Of a DNA stretch of 63,174 bases, positions 43,800 through 53,981 are shown piece by piece. Numbering within the stretch: position 1 is the first letter of the stretch; every line of letters begins with the position of its first letter. A model generated the notes under the pieces. The model saw nothing but the letters and a program-made list of their open reading frames with translations, had not been told where the DNA came from and made no database searches. The stretch spans positions 18,558-81,731 of the forward strand of contig DHGL01000033.1 in assembly GCA_002402725.1 (NCBI GenBank), written 5' to 3'. The stretch comes from Anaerolineaceae bacterium UBA4799 (GTDB lineage: Bacteria > Chloroflexota > Anaerolineae > Anaerolineales > Anaerolineaceae). A program made the position numbers and the translations under genes.

Positions 43800-44018
43800 T
43801 TGAACCTTCAGCCTCAATTCCTTGAACAGATTTGGGATAATCTCCTCTCCCGTGAGGAAGAGAAAATTCGCGCTGCCTATCTTGCGCTGGATCAAGCCAG
43901 CCAGGATGCTGTTTTTCAACACTTGCTGAATATGACCGGGGAAGATGGCTGGCACCCACAACAGGTCAGCTCTGCACTCGTCGCATTGGATGTGATGGGT
44001 AAGATCAGGAGAAAATGA
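43800..44018 (+). CDS. Small protein of unknown function
   Basis: 72-aa soluble, helical and acidic protein starting at a TTG (43800). No ATG is available upstream, and no clear Shine-Dalgarno is seen. The 3' end overlaps the MazG-like gene by 4 bp (ATGA), which is the main support for it being real. The sequence (NLLSREEEKIRAAYLALD and GWHPQQVSSALVALD) is not recognised. It may be a partner or regulator of the nucleotide pyrophosphohydrolase that follows. Confidence 0.65.
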   Translation: MNLQPQFLEQIWDNLLSREEEKIRAAYLALDQASQDAVFQHLLNMTGEDGWHPQQVSSALVALDVMGKIRRK

Positions 44019-44346
44019 AGATGGACATCAAAGAATTAACCGCAGAGATGAACCGCTTCGTCAGCGCCAAAGGCTGGTATGCTGATGACAGCCAACGCCC
44101 GCAAACAGCGCGTAACCTGGCAATCTCGCTGGTGCTGGAAGCCTCTGAAGTGTTGGAGCATTTTCAGTGGAGTGAATCCGTAATTTCAAACCAGGAGTTG
44201 AGCGATGAACTGGCGGATGTCGCGTTATACCTCCTCCAGATTGCCAGTGTAACCGAGATCGACCTGGAAGGAGCCATTTTGGACAAGTTGAAGAAAAATT
44301 ACCGCAGGACGTGGGATGATACAGGGACCGAGGAGAAGACAAGAAA

Positions 44347-44350
<4 letters not shown>
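44015..44350 (+). CDS. MazG-like nucleotide pyrophosphohydrolase
   Basis: 111-aa all-alpha NTP pyrophosphatase of the MazG/RS21-C6 group, likely removing unwanted nucleoside triphosphates. The metal-binding motif is in LVLEASEVLEHFQW with ELADVALYLLQIA (EExxE...ExxD pattern). It overlaps the preceding small gene by 4 bp and the following LOG gene by 4 bp. The cluster small protein-MazG-LOG points to nucleotide clean-up. Either of the first two Met codons could be used. Confidence 0.87.
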
Positions 44351-46337
<1,987 letters not shown>

Positions 46338-46353
46338 ACCGGAGGCTTGAACC

Positions 46354-47166
46354 ATGCCTGCCATCAACCTCACCCGGCTGCGCGCCAGGTTCAAACTGCT
46401 GCAGTTGCAGATTGAGGATCCTGTAGAATTCACACGCAGTCTACGCGAAATTTATATCTTCCACGCTGATCTGACCCACCCGGCGGGCAATACTCCCACA
46501 GGAGTATCCATCTTCCCTGTCTTCAATACACCAATGTTGTTGACCAGCGAGGTAGTGAAATTCTTAAGTCCTTTCATCAAAGAACGCCCGCTGTTGATGT
46601 TGCAGATCATCGACCGCTTGTGGCTTGAACCCGAAATAGAGCTGCGAGAGCTGGCAGCCCGGTTGTTGGGAAGGCTTCCCAGTTCTCATTTCTCGGAGGT
46701 TGTGACGCGAATCCAGGCTTGGTCGCGAGTTGAAAATGATGCCGAACTGCTACCCATCCTGCACCAGCAGGCTTCCACCACCATCCGTCAGGAATCTCCA
46801 AACCTGTGGTTGGATGTATTGAACGGTTGGAACTCAGCGGACGAACCCTGGCTGGCGAAATTGGCACTTGATGGCACCATTCCATTGATCGACGATCACA
46901 ATTTTGATAACCTGCCCGCGATTTTCACATTCATCAGTCCGTTGATTCTGAACCCGGAACCCCAAAACCAGTACGAGTTGCTGCGGGTCATTGAACACCT
47001 TTCCCGCAGGTCAGAAATCGAAACGGTCTACTTCCTCAAACAGGTGATGTCGCTTTCCACTGCTCCGGGCATGGGGCGGTTTCTACGGCGGGCGATAGAA
47101 CTGTTCAGCCCTTCTATGCAGGAATCATTGCGCATTGTCATGCGCCAGCGTCACTTGCCACAATAG
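46354..47166 (+). CDS. HEAT-repeat-like helical protein of unknown function
   Basis: 270-aa protein made of paired helices: LLQIIDRLWLEPEIELRELAARLLG and later segments have the periodic pattern of HEAT or AlkD-type repeats, which bind DNA or proteins. No catalytic residues of AlkD are confirmed. A GGAGG ribosome site precedes the ATG, 16 bp after proS. Likely co-transcribed with proS. The evidence for a DNA alkylation link is weak and rests on fold resemblance only. Confidence 0.65.
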   Translation: MPAINLTRLRARFKLLQLQIEDPVEFTRSLREIYIFHADLTHPAGNTPTGVSIFPVFNTPMLLTSEVVKFLSPFIKERPLLMLQIIDRLWLEPEIELRELAARLLGRLPSSHFSEVVTRIQAWSRVENDAELLPILHQQASTTIRQESPNLWLDVLNGWNSADEPWLAKLALDGTIPLIDDHNFDNLPAIFTFISPLILNPEPQNQYELLRVIEHLSRRSEIETVYFLKQVMSLSTAPGMGRFLRRAIELFSPSMQESLRIVMRQRHLPQ

Positions 47167-47216
47167 CCAGCTGTATTTGTTTCAGAAAAATGTATCTATA
47201 CACTGGCTGAACCCTC

Positions 47217-47225
47217 TGGTATAAT
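47217..47225 (+). promoter_or_regulatory. Extended -10 promoter of rpsO
   Basis: TGG followed by TATAAT lies 77 bp upstream of the rpsO ATG at 47302. The leader in between contains short G/C-rich inverted segments, which fits the known habit of rpsO leaders to be translationally autoregulated by S15, but no specific structure is assigned. Confidence 0.65.
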
Positions 47226-47301
47226 TCGCCTCAATGACTCGACCTGTTGGCGGCAAACGCTGCCGGCTGGCGACTTGCATAAAACTAAAGGAGCAATTGT
47301 C

Positions 47302-47574
47302 ATGGCATTAACGAAAGAAGAAAAACAGAAATTGATCGAAGAGTACCACCTGCACGATACGGATACCGGTTCAGCTGATGTTCAAATCGCGATCCTCACC
47401 ATCCGCATACGGCAATTGACCGAGCACCTGCGCGCTAACAAACTGGATAATTCCTCAAGGCGTGGTTTGCTCAAACTGGTAGGGCAGCGCCGCCGGCTGC
47501 TGGCATATTTACGCCGCACGGATTTCGCCCGCTTCGCCGCCATTACCGAAAAACTGAATATCCGCACCCGGTAG
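47302..47574 (+). CDS. rpsO: 30S ribosomal protein S15
   Basis: 90-aa four-helix protein that binds 16S rRNA in the platform region. [32 protein letters not shown] and [12 protein letters not shown] are classic S15 signatures. AAAGGAG precedes the ATG at 47302; an in-frame extension back to 47275 is not needed. It is followed by its own terminator and then pnp, the rpsO-pnp order found in most bacteria. Confidence 0.98.
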   Translation: MALTKEEKQKLIEEYHLHDTDTGSADVQIAILTIRIRQLTEHLRANKLDNSSRRGLLKLVGQRRRLLAYLRRTDFARFAAITEKLNIRTR

Positions 47575-47583
47575 TTGGAAGCG

Positions 47584-47614
47584 AAAACGAGTAGAATCAC
47601 TTCTACTCGTTTTT
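47584..47614 (+). terminator. Intrinsic terminator between rpsO and pnp
   Basis: A perfect 13-bp stem (47584-47596 with 47601-47613, 4-nt loop) ends in a run of five T residues. It lies 10 bp after the rpsO stop and may be partly read through into pnp, as in the classic rpsO-pnp pair. Confidence 0.92.
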
Positions 47615-47659
47615 AAAACCTATCCCGGACGGAATTACATAGCACCGCCGGTTAGGCAT

Positions 47660-47701
47660 TGAAAAGTGATGAAGACGCCTTCACGTCTTCCGCAGTTTTC
47701 A
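47660..47701 (+). promoter_or_regulatory. Long stem-loop in the pnp leader
   Basis: A two-part hairpin: inner 7-bp stem GAAGACG/CGTCTTC (47671-47677 with 47684-47690), a 2x2 internal loop and an outer 9-nt helix with one mismatch (47660-47668 with 47693-47701). It sits 38 nt before the pnp ATG. In E. coli a pnp leader hairpin is cut by RNase III and then degraded by PNPase itself; the position here suggests the same kind of autoregulation. Confidence 0.6.
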
Positions 47702-47739
47702 GTTCCTGACCAGGTGGGAAAAGACAATTAGGAGAAGTT

Positions 47740-49983
47740 ATGAAACCAGAAAGTAAGAAATTCATCGCCACCGTCGGTGGGCGTCCTTTGACGTTCGAAA
47801 CCGGCAAACTCGCTGCCCAGGCTGGCGGCGCTGTAACAGTTCAATTTGGCGACAGCGTGGTCTTCGCCGCGGCTACCATGGGCAATGAGCCCCGGGTCGG
47901 GCAAGACTTTTTCCCGCTGACCGTAGAATATGAAGAGCGCATGTACGCAGGCGGACGCATCCCAGGTTCGTTCTTCCGCCGTGAAGGACGCCCGGGAACG
48001 GACGCCATCCTGGTAGCCCGCCTCACAGACCGCCCGCTGCGCCCGCTCTTCAATAATGACATCCGCAACGAAGTCCAGGTCATCATGTTCTCCCTCTCCG
48101 CGGATTGGGAAAACTCTTTGGATGTGTTGGCGATTAATGCTGCTTCTTGCGCACTGATGATCTCAGACATCCCCTGGGGTGGACCGGTTGGTGCGGTACG
48201 TGTCGGTCGGGTAAACGGGGAATTTGTGCTCAATCCTACTTACGCTCAGATCGATGAATCCGACCTCGATTTGCGCATCGCTGGTACTGCTGACGCTATT
48301 CTCATGGTTGAATCCGGCTCCAATGAGATAGACGAAGAATCAATGATTGCCGCGCTGGAATTCGGCCATGCGGCCATTCAACCAATCGTGGAAACCCAGT
48401 TGCAAATGGCGCGTGAAATCGGCAAAGAAAAACGCGAGGTCACGCTCTATTCACTGGATGAAACCCTGGTGGAAAAAGTATATAACCGTATCGCGGATGA
48501 AATTAATACAACCCTTGATACCCCGCATACCAAGCATGAATTACAGGACGCGATCGATACGCTGCGCGATAACATCGTTGTAGAATATGCCGACCCTGAA
48601 AATGCCGAGGAAATCAGTGAGTACAAGGAAGCCTTTGAGGAAACCTACAAGCGCGTTGTGCGCGCGCGCATCCTCGACCAGAATAAACGCCCTGATGGAC
48701 GCAAACTGAAAGAAATCCGCCCCATCTGGTGCGAAGTCGGTGTAAGCCCGCGCGCTCACGGCTCGGGTCTGTTTACCCGCGGTGAAACTCAGGTACTCAC
48801 CCTGGCGACGCTCGGCACTCCCAAGGAAGCCCAGGAGATCGATACTCTCTCCCCCACGGATTCCAAACGCTACATGCATCATTACAACTTCCCCCCCTAC
48901 TCCACTGGAGAAGTTAAAATGCTGCGCGGTCAATCCCGCCGCGAGGTTGGTCACGGCGCGCTGGCAGAACGGGCACTTGTCCCGGTTATTCCTGATGAAA
49001 AAGATTTCCCATATACGCTGAGACTGGTTTCAGAAGTGCTCGCCTCCAACGGGTCATCCTCCATGGCATCTGTTTGCGGTTCAACCCTGGCGTTAATGGA
49101 TACCGGCGTGCCCATCAAGGCGCCGGTAGCCGGTGTGGCTATGGGTCTTATCAAGGAAGGTGACCGCCATGTTGTACTGACGGACATCCAAGGCGCGGAA
49201 GACCACCTGGGTGATATGGACTTCAAAGTAGCCGGAACTACCAAGGGCATCACCGCGCTGCAGATGGACATCAAGATCAGGGGCATCACCCCTGAAATCA
49301 TGCGCCAGGCGCTGACCCAGGCTCACGAAGCCCGACTCGCCATTCTCGATAAAATGCTGGAAGTCATCCCGGTACCGCGTCCGGAACTGCGTTCCTTTGT
49401 ACCGCGCATTACCACCATCCATGTACCAATCGAGAAGATTGGTGCCATCATCGGTCCAGGCGGCAAGATCATCCGCGCGCTGCAGGAAGAGACCAACACC
49501 AAGATCGACATCGATGACGACGGCACGGTTTACATCGCCGCCACTGACGGCACCAGCGAAGCCACCGCCCGCGAGCGCATTGAAGCGCTCACCGAAAGCG
49601 CGCAGGTCGGTCACATTTACACCGGCAAGGTCGTACGGGTGGCTGATTTCGGCGCCTTTGTGCAGATTCTGCCCGGGCTCGATGGCATGGTGCATATCTC
49701 CCAGTTGGACACTGAACGCGTGGAAAAGGTCGAGGACGTGGTCAATCTCGGTGATGAACTCACCGTTATGGTTACCGCCATCGATGAGAATGGCAAGATC
49801 CGCCTCTCCCGCCAGGCTGTGCTGGAAGGATGGACACCTGAGGAAGCGCTTGAGCATGACAAGGGTGGTAAATCCGGCGGCAGCAGACCGCGCCCCGGTA
49901 GCGACCGCCGCGGCGGAAGCGGTGACCGCAGAAACAGCCGCGGTTATAATGACCGCAACGGGAACCGCAACCCCAGGCACTAA
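47740..49983 (+). CDS. pnp: Polyribonucleotide nucleotidyltransferase (PNPase)
   Basis: Trimeric 3'-5' phosphorolytic exoribonuclease. The 747-aa protein has two RNase PH domains (about 10-230 and 310-540; FFRREGRP and FPYTLRLVSEVLASNGSSSM), a KH domain with IGAIIGPGGKIIRALQ and an S1 domain with GKVVRVADFGAFVQ. The C-terminal 40 residues are Arg/Gly-rich (about 708-747), probably RNA-binding or degradosome-contact. AGGAGA precedes the ATG. With rny in the same window, two core mRNA-decay enzymes are close on the chromosome. Confidence 0.98.
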   Translation: MKPESKKFIATVGGRPLTFETGKLAAQAGGAVTVQFGDSVVFAAATMGNEPRVGQDFFPLTVEYEERMYAGGRIPGSFFRREGRPGTDAILVARLTDRPLRPLFNNDIRNEVQVIMFSLSADWENSLDVLAINAASCALMISDIPWGGPVGAVRVGRVNGEFVLNPTYAQIDESDLDLRIAGTADAILMVESGSNEIDEESMIAALEFGHAAIQPIVETQLQMAREIGKEKREVTLYSLDETLVEKVYNRIADEINTTLDTPHTKHELQDAIDTLRDNIVVEYADPENAEEISEYKEAFEETYKRVVRARILDQNKRPDGRKLKEIRPIWCEVGVSPRAHGSGLFTRGETQVLTLATLGTPKEAQEIDTLSPTDSKRYMHHYNFPPYSTGEVKMLRGQSRREVGHGALAERALVPVIPDEKDFPYTLRLVSEVLASNGSSSMASVCGSTLALMDTGVPIKAPVAGVAMGLIKEGDRHVVLTDIQGAEDHLGDMDFKVAGTTKGITALQMDIKIRGITPEIMRQALTQAHEARLAILDKMLEVIPVPRPELRSFVPRITTIHVPIEKIGAIIGPGGKIIRALQEETNTKIDIDDDGTVYIAATDGTSEATARERIEALTESAQVGHIYTGKVVRVADFGAFVQILPGLDGMVHISQLDTERVEKVEDVVNLGDELTVMVTAIDENGKIRLSRQAVLEGWTPEEALEHDKGGKSGGSRPRPGSDRRGGSGDRRNSRGYNDRNGNRNPRH

Positions 49984-49997
49984 CCAAAATGAAAACC

Positions 49998-50027
49998 AAA
50001 AAGCCCGGTACAAAAGCCGGGCTTTTT
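49998..50027. terminator. Bidirectional intrinsic terminator between pnp and murE
   Basis: A perfect 11-bp stem AAAAAGCCCGG/CCGGGCTTTTT (49998-50008 with 50017-50027) has T runs in both directions and serves convergent pnp and murE. Confidence 0.93.
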
Positions 50028-50040
50028 CATGAGCAAAACG

Positions 50041-51591
50041 CTATGATGTGGGAAGTTTGGGCATTTCGTAACCGGACACGCCGCCCTGGTCCGCCAGCGC
50101 TGCGCGCATGGCGGCGCGGTCATCCCAGGGGTACTCGACCGTGCCAAAACACATGGATTGTTCATGTCCCTTGCCGCAGGCGATCACCAGGTCGCCCGGC
50201 GCCGCAATTTGCACCCCCAGGCGGATGGCCTCACCGCGGTCAGCGACGCGGTAGAAAGTCTGTCCTTCAATTCCACCAACAGAGCTAGCCGCGTCCGCCA
50301 TATCCATTAATATATCCTCAAGTGATTCAGTGCGCGGGTCTTCGGCGGTGAGGATGGTGATGTCCGCCAGTTTTGCCGATACCTCTGCCATCATTCGCCT
50401 TTTTTGGCGGTCACGCAAACCCGCTGAACCGAACACCGCGATAACGCGTTTTTGCGTCATCTCGCGCGCGGTCTCCAATGCCACCTTGAGCGCATTAGGC
50501 GTGTGGGCAAAATCCACGATTGCGCTGAAAGATTGCCCCATGTCAATGACTTCCATACGCCCGGGGACTCCCTGCAACCTGGATAAACCCTTTACCGCGG
50601 TATTTGAATCAATCCCCACTCCACGCGCGGCGGCGAAAGCAGCCAGGCAATTGGAGACATTGAACTTGCCGGGAAGGTTACAGTGGGCGCGTGCAGCGAT
50701 GCCCTCAGAGACGAGGGTAAAGTCTACGCCAGCCGGGCTGCTGATAATCTCGCGGGCATAATAATCTGCCTCGTGCTTCAATGCGTAGGTAACCTGGCGG
50801 CCTTTCACCAGTTCAGTAAGGTAATCATACGAAATGTCATCACGGTTTAATACCGCCAGGCGAGGGTTGCCAAATGGTTTCTCAACAGTCTGCTCCAGGC
50901 TGGCAAACATACACCCTTTGGCGGCTCTGTATTCCTCATAGGTACCATGGTAATCCAGGTGCTCGTGGGTGATATTGGTAACGACGGCGATATCGTACTC
51001 GCAAGCGGTTACGCGGTGTTGGGCGAGCCCGTGCGAAGTCGTTTCCAGAACAACGGTCGTCAACCCGGCGTCCAACATCTTCGCCAGGTAACCCTGGACC
51101 TCAACCGCTTCAGGCGTAGTCACATGAAAGCCGGTATCCACCACCTCATCTCCGATCACCGCGTTGACCGTTGAGATGAGCCCGGTTTTAACACCCGCGG
51201 CTCGAAGGATTTCGAAAATCAGGTTGGCGGTGGTCGTTTTACCATCAGTACCTGTCACCCCGATGACGGTCAGTTTGCGTGCCGGGTGACCAAAGAAAGC
51301 TGCCGCCAGGTGTGCCAGGGCTTCGCGAGAATCCCCGACGCGGATATATGGCACAGGCAGACCAGTGAGTTCCCTGGTGCCAACCACGGCAGCCGCGCCT
51401 CTTGAAATCGCTGTGGAAATATATTCATGACCATCCACGTTACCGCCGCTAACCGCCACGAACAAAGCGCCTTCCTCTACCGTTCGGGAGTCGTAACAGA
51501 CGGCGTTTATGGGTATTGTGGGAAGAGCTGCGCCTGACTCCCAATGAACGGGGAAATCAGTGAGAAGTTCGGCAAGTTTAACGGGTTTCAT
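50041..51591 (-). CDS. murE: UDP-MurNAc-tripeptide synthetase (MurE)
   Basis: Adds the third amino acid of the peptidoglycan stem peptide. The 516-aa Mur ligase shows N-terminal DSRTVEEGALFVAV, the ATP loop VIGVTGTDGKTT, TNITHEHLDYHG, and the C-terminal domain with AEDPRTES. Many meso-DAP enzymes read DNPR here; EDPR hints at another diamino acid such as ornithine or lysine, but this is inference. The ATG at 51591 is used; an extended -10 element ends 8 bp upstream and no Shine-Dalgarno is seen, so the mRNA may be leaderless. No other mur genes are adjacent. Confidence 0.93.
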   Translation of the reverse strand: MKPVKLAELLTDFPVHWESGAALPTIPINAVCYDSRTVEEGALFVAVSGGNVDGHEYISTAISRGAAAVVGTRELTGLPVPYIRVGDSREALAHLAAAFFGHPARKLTVIGVTGTDGKTTTANLIFEILRAAGVKTGLISTVNAVIGDEVVDTGFHVTTPEAVEVQGYLAKMLDAGLTTVVLETTSHGLAQHRVTACEYDIAVVTNITHEHLDYHGTYEEYRAAKGCMFASLEQTVEKPFGNPRLAVLNRDDISYDYLTELVKGRQVTYALKHEADYYAREIISSPAGVDFTLVSEGIAARAHCNLPGKFNVSNCLAAFAAARGVGIDSNTAVKGLSRLQGVPGRMEVIDMGQSFSAIVDFAHTPNALKVALETAREMTQKRVIAVFGSAGLRDRQKRRMMAEVSAKLADITILTAEDPRTESLEDILMDMADAASSVGGIEGQTFYRVADRGEAIRLGVQIAAPGDLVIACGKGHEQSMCFGTVEYPWDDRAAMRAALADQGGVSGYEMPKLPTS

Positions 51592-51599
51592 CAATTTTC

Positions 51600-51608
51600 A
51601 TTCTAACA
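51600..51608 (-). promoter_or_regulatory. Extended -10 promoter of murE
   Basis: On the minus strand TGT followed by TAGAAT ends 8 bp before the ATG at 51591. It lies immediately downstream of the atp operon terminator, so murE is transcribed separately. Confidence 0.6.
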
Positions 51609-51611
51609 TTA

Positions 51612-51653
51612 AATAAAAAGAGGGCCTTCCTCAGTGCACCAGGGAAGACCCTC
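51612..51653 (-). terminator. Intrinsic terminator of the atp operon
   Basis: On the minus strand a stem of GAGGG/CCCTC plus CTTCC/GGAAG around one mismatch (51620-51630 with 51642-51653) is followed by a U-rich run at 51612-51619. It starts 12 bp after the atpFH stop, confirming that no F1 genes follow. Confidence 0.88.
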
Positions 51654-51665
51654 CGGATTTAAATT

Positions 51666-52403
51666 TCACTCAAGCGTGTCACGCAGGTTCTGGATCTGTC
51701 CGGCTACTGAGCCGTCGATCACTGTATCACCTACACGCACTAACAGCCCACCTAACAGTTTTGGGTCAACATTAAAATCGATAGCCGCGGATTCACCCAG
51801 CTTCGAAAGCATTTCGCCATGAATCACTTTCTGCTCTTCCGCGGTCAAAGGCAGCGCGCTCACCACCTCGGCTTTCTGACCTTTCAATTCATTACCCTCG
51901 AGGATGGTAACTTTTCCACCCTTGATGCCGGAGAAAAATTCCGCCACCAACTCGTGCTGGCGTTTTTCATCCAGGGCTTCGCCAATCAACTTTTGAGCCG
52001 CAGCGATGGCCAGCGATGCGACATTGGTGCGTATTTCGCCAAGCACGCGTTCGCGTTCACGTTCCACCTCGACCACAGCTTCGCGCCTGGTCCTGGCGAT
52101 GTCGGCTTCCACACCGGCTTTGACCTCCCGCCCGGCAACTTCAGCCTTCTCTTTGGCGTCCCGGATGAGCTGAGCCGCGTTGTTTTGCGCCTCTGCCAGA
52201 ATGCCCGCAGCGTCACGTTCTGCATTTTCGCGTGCTTCTGCCGCCACGCGCGCGTCCTCTAGACCTTTATCGATGGCTTCGCGGCGTTTCTTCAGCGCCT
52301 TCTGAAGTGGAGTGTACACCCACACCTTCAAGACCAATAAAATGATCAAAAAGTTGATGGTCTGTACAACCAAAAAACCGAGGTTAATTCCTAGCTTTTC
52401 CAA
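51666..52403 (-). CDS. ATP synthase b subunit fused to C-terminal part of delta
   Basis: 245-aa peripheral stalk protein. Residues 1-160 are a typical b subunit: one membrane helix (about 8-28, LGFLVVQTINFLIILLVLKV), then a long charged coiled coil with AAEARENAERDA. Residues about 165-245 match the C-terminal half of the delta subunit, ending DPKLLGGLLVRVGDTVIDGS and then QIQNLRDTL. The N-terminal helical-bundle domain of delta, which normally binds the alpha subunit, is missing. It is last in the operon atpI-B-E-FH, 21 bp after atpE. The fusion differs from the longer actinobacterial b-delta fusion. Confidence 0.88.
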   Translation of the reverse strand: MEKLGINLGFLVVQTINFLIILLVLKVWVYTPLQKALKKRREAIDKGLEDARVAAEARENAERDAAGILAEAQNNAAQLIRDAKEKAEVAGREVKAGVEADIARTRREAVVEVERERERVLGEIRTNVASLAIAAAQKLIGEALDEKRQHELVAEFFSGIKGGKVTILEGNELKGQKAEVVSALPLTAEEQKVIHGEMLSKLGESAAIDFNVDPKLLGGLLVRVGDTVIDGSVAGQIQNLRDTLE

Positions 52404-52424
52404 GGGCTACTCCTTTAGCGGTGT

Positions 52425-52661
52425 TTAAAGCACGAACAACATCAGGAAGGCGATGACCAAACAGTAAATGGCAATGGCTTCTGAAAACGCAATCCCGAGG
52501 ATCATGTTTGTTAACAGGTTACCATAAGTGTCCGGGTTGCGTGCCATACCTTCAAGCGCGCCTTGCACGCTCAAGCCAATGCCGATCCCCGCGCCAAGCG
52601 CGCCAATCATTGATAGCCCTGCTCCAATGAATTTTGCCGCTAAAACAATGTCTCCGCTCAT
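52425..52661 (-). CDS. atpE: ATP synthase c subunit
   Basis: 78-aa two-helix proteolipid of the rotor ring. The polar loop is EGMARNPDTYG and the ion-binding carboxylate is Glu61 in LGIAFSEAIAIY. The glutamine and serine that help bind sodium in Na+-type rings correspond to Ile28 and Ala62, so a proton-driven ring is likely. The segment order and length are normal. It lies 33 bp after atpB and is preceded by GGAGG. Confidence 0.96.
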   Translation of the reverse strand: MSGDIVLAAKFIGAGLSMIGALGAGIGIGLSVQGALEGMARNPDTYGNLLTNMILGIAFSEAIAIYCLVIAFLMLFVL

Positions 52662-52694
52662 AAGATTTCTTCGCCTCCTATGGATTTTTGATTC

Positions 52695-53663
52695 TTAAGC
52701 GTGTTCTTCCTCAGCAACATGACCCTGTGTGGCTTGCGCCATGAAAACCATGGTCAACATGCCAAAAACGAACGCCTGGATCAAGCCGATGAACAATTCA
52801 AACATCATGATCATGGATGGCATGAAAACCGGGACCATTACACCGATCAATGCCAGCAGCACCATTCCAGCAAACATGTTTCCGAATAACCGGAAGGTGA
52901 ACGACAGAATCTTGGAAAATTCTGAGATAAGCTCCAACAGCCCGACCAGCAGGTCCATGAACCCGAAGAACGGTTTCTTGAACAAGGTGCTGACGCTGAT
53001 GAATTTGCCAAAATAACGGAATCCCTGCGCCTGTACACCGATCACCTGGGTCATGAACACCGAGATGAGCGCGAGTGCTAGCGTGAAATTGAGGTCCGTA
53101 GAAACACCGCGCAGGAAAGGCGTGACAATGTATCCGCCTTCCGTTTTCTCGTTCAGCACGGTGAACCAGTTGCCCCCCAGCGCCTGGGTAGCATACCCGT
53201 GCTCACTCTGATGCAACAAGCCAATGGTTTCAAAACCCGGGACTAATTTCAGCAGGTTGGCAAACAATACCACGATTAGAATGGTGGCGAACCATGGAAA
53301 TATCTTCGCGGCGTACTTACCAGCGGTATTTTGTGTGAGGTTGTAGAGCATTTCAATAAGCATCTCGAACACCCCGCCAATCCCGCCGGGTGCAAGTTCA
53401 TTCTTCTTCGCGGCATTGCGTACCCCGAGCGCAATGAGAATGATCACTACGTCCATTAATAGCATCGCCGTGAGGGTATTGGTGAGGTAAAAATCACCCA
53501 GCCCAGGCAGCGTGAAAAGAGGCTTTGTGCTGAGGGTTTCCGCCGCCACCTGGATGTGCGGTTGAACGGGTGCAATCAGGTTAACGCCGATCACGCTTAG
53601 AATGATCAGCAGGAGCAGGATCCATCGATGTTTGCCCCAACGCCATTTACGAGTTTTTTCCAA
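52695..53663 (-). CDS. atpB: ATP synthase a subunit
   Basis: 322-aa membrane stator subunit of Fo. The essential arginine lies in LSFTFRLFGNMFAGMVLL, and the C-terminal helix region QAFVFGMLTMVFMAQAT is typical. The N-terminus is longer than usual, with an extra helix (about residues 12-32) and an external segment before the first conserved helix. It overlaps the atpI gene by 17 bp and precedes atpE by 33 bp. Confidence 0.95.
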   Translation of the reverse strand: MEKTRKWRWGKHRWILLLLIILSVIGVNLIAPVQPHIQVAAETLSTKPLFTLPGLGDFYLTNTLTAMLLMDVVIILIALGVRNAAKKNELAPGGIGGVFEMLIEMLYNLTQNTAGKYAAKIFPWFATILIVVLFANLLKLVPGFETIGLLHQSEHGYATQALGGNWFTVLNEKTEGGYIVTPFLRGVSTDLNFTLALALISVFMTQVIGVQAQGFRYFGKFISVSTLFKKPFFGFMDLLVGLLELISEFSKILSFTFRLFGNMFAGMVLLALIGVMVPVFMPSMIMMFELFIGLIQAFVFGMLTMVFMAQATQGHVAEEEHA

Positions 53664-53949
53664 GCGGCTCCTCCTCTTTCATGTGATCGTTATGGTTCGC
53701 CTTGATTTTGGCGACCGTTTTGCGGGTGATGAAAACCATGAGCAAAAGTGAAACCGGGATGCTTGCCAGCAGCAATCCGATGGTAAACCAGGGTCGGGTG
53801 CCTAATCGCGCGTCCAGTGCGAGCCCCCCCAACACCGCTGCCAAAATGATGATCAAAGTTAAGAATCCAGCTTGAGCAGCGAGTGCGGCTACCCAAAGGT
53901 TTCGCCGGTTCATCTTCTTATTTCCGCTGTTTCTGTCCAAATTAAGCAT
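53647..53949 (-). CDS. AtpI/AtpZ-like assembly protein
   Basis: 100-aa small membrane protein with two helices (about residues 18-42 and 54-75) and a basic C-terminus, the usual first gene of atp operons, implicated in c-ring assembly. Two starts are possible. The ATG at 53949 lies 8 bp after an extended -10 element and would be leaderless; the ATG at 53913 (MNRRNLWVAALAAQAGF) fits the family N-terminus better but has only a weak GGAAATAAG upstream. The gene is real; the start is not decided. Confidence 0.75.
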   Translation of the reverse strand: MLNLDRNSGNKKMNRRNLWVAALAAQAGFLTLIIILAAVLGGLALDARLGTRPWFTIGLLLASIPVSLLLMVFITRKTVAKIKANHNDHMKEEEPLGKNS

Positions 53950-53957
53950 GATTTACG

Positions 53958-53966
53958 ATTATATCA
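53958..53966 (-). promoter_or_regulatory. Extended -10 promoter of the atp operon
   Basis: On the minus strand TGA followed by TATAAT lies 8 bp upstream of the ATG at 53949 and 16 bp beyond the nuoN stop. TTTAGT, 17 bp further up and overlapping the nuoN stop, is a weak -35. It separates atp from nuo transcription, although no terminator after nuoN is seen, so read-through is likely. Confidence 0.6.
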
Positions 53967-53981
53967 TAGAGAAATTTGTTA

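Noticed and set aside
49093..50013. 306-aa minus-strand open frame opposite pnp
   Set aside because: It lies wholly antisense to the well-supported pnp gene, has no ribosome site and no recognisable domain.
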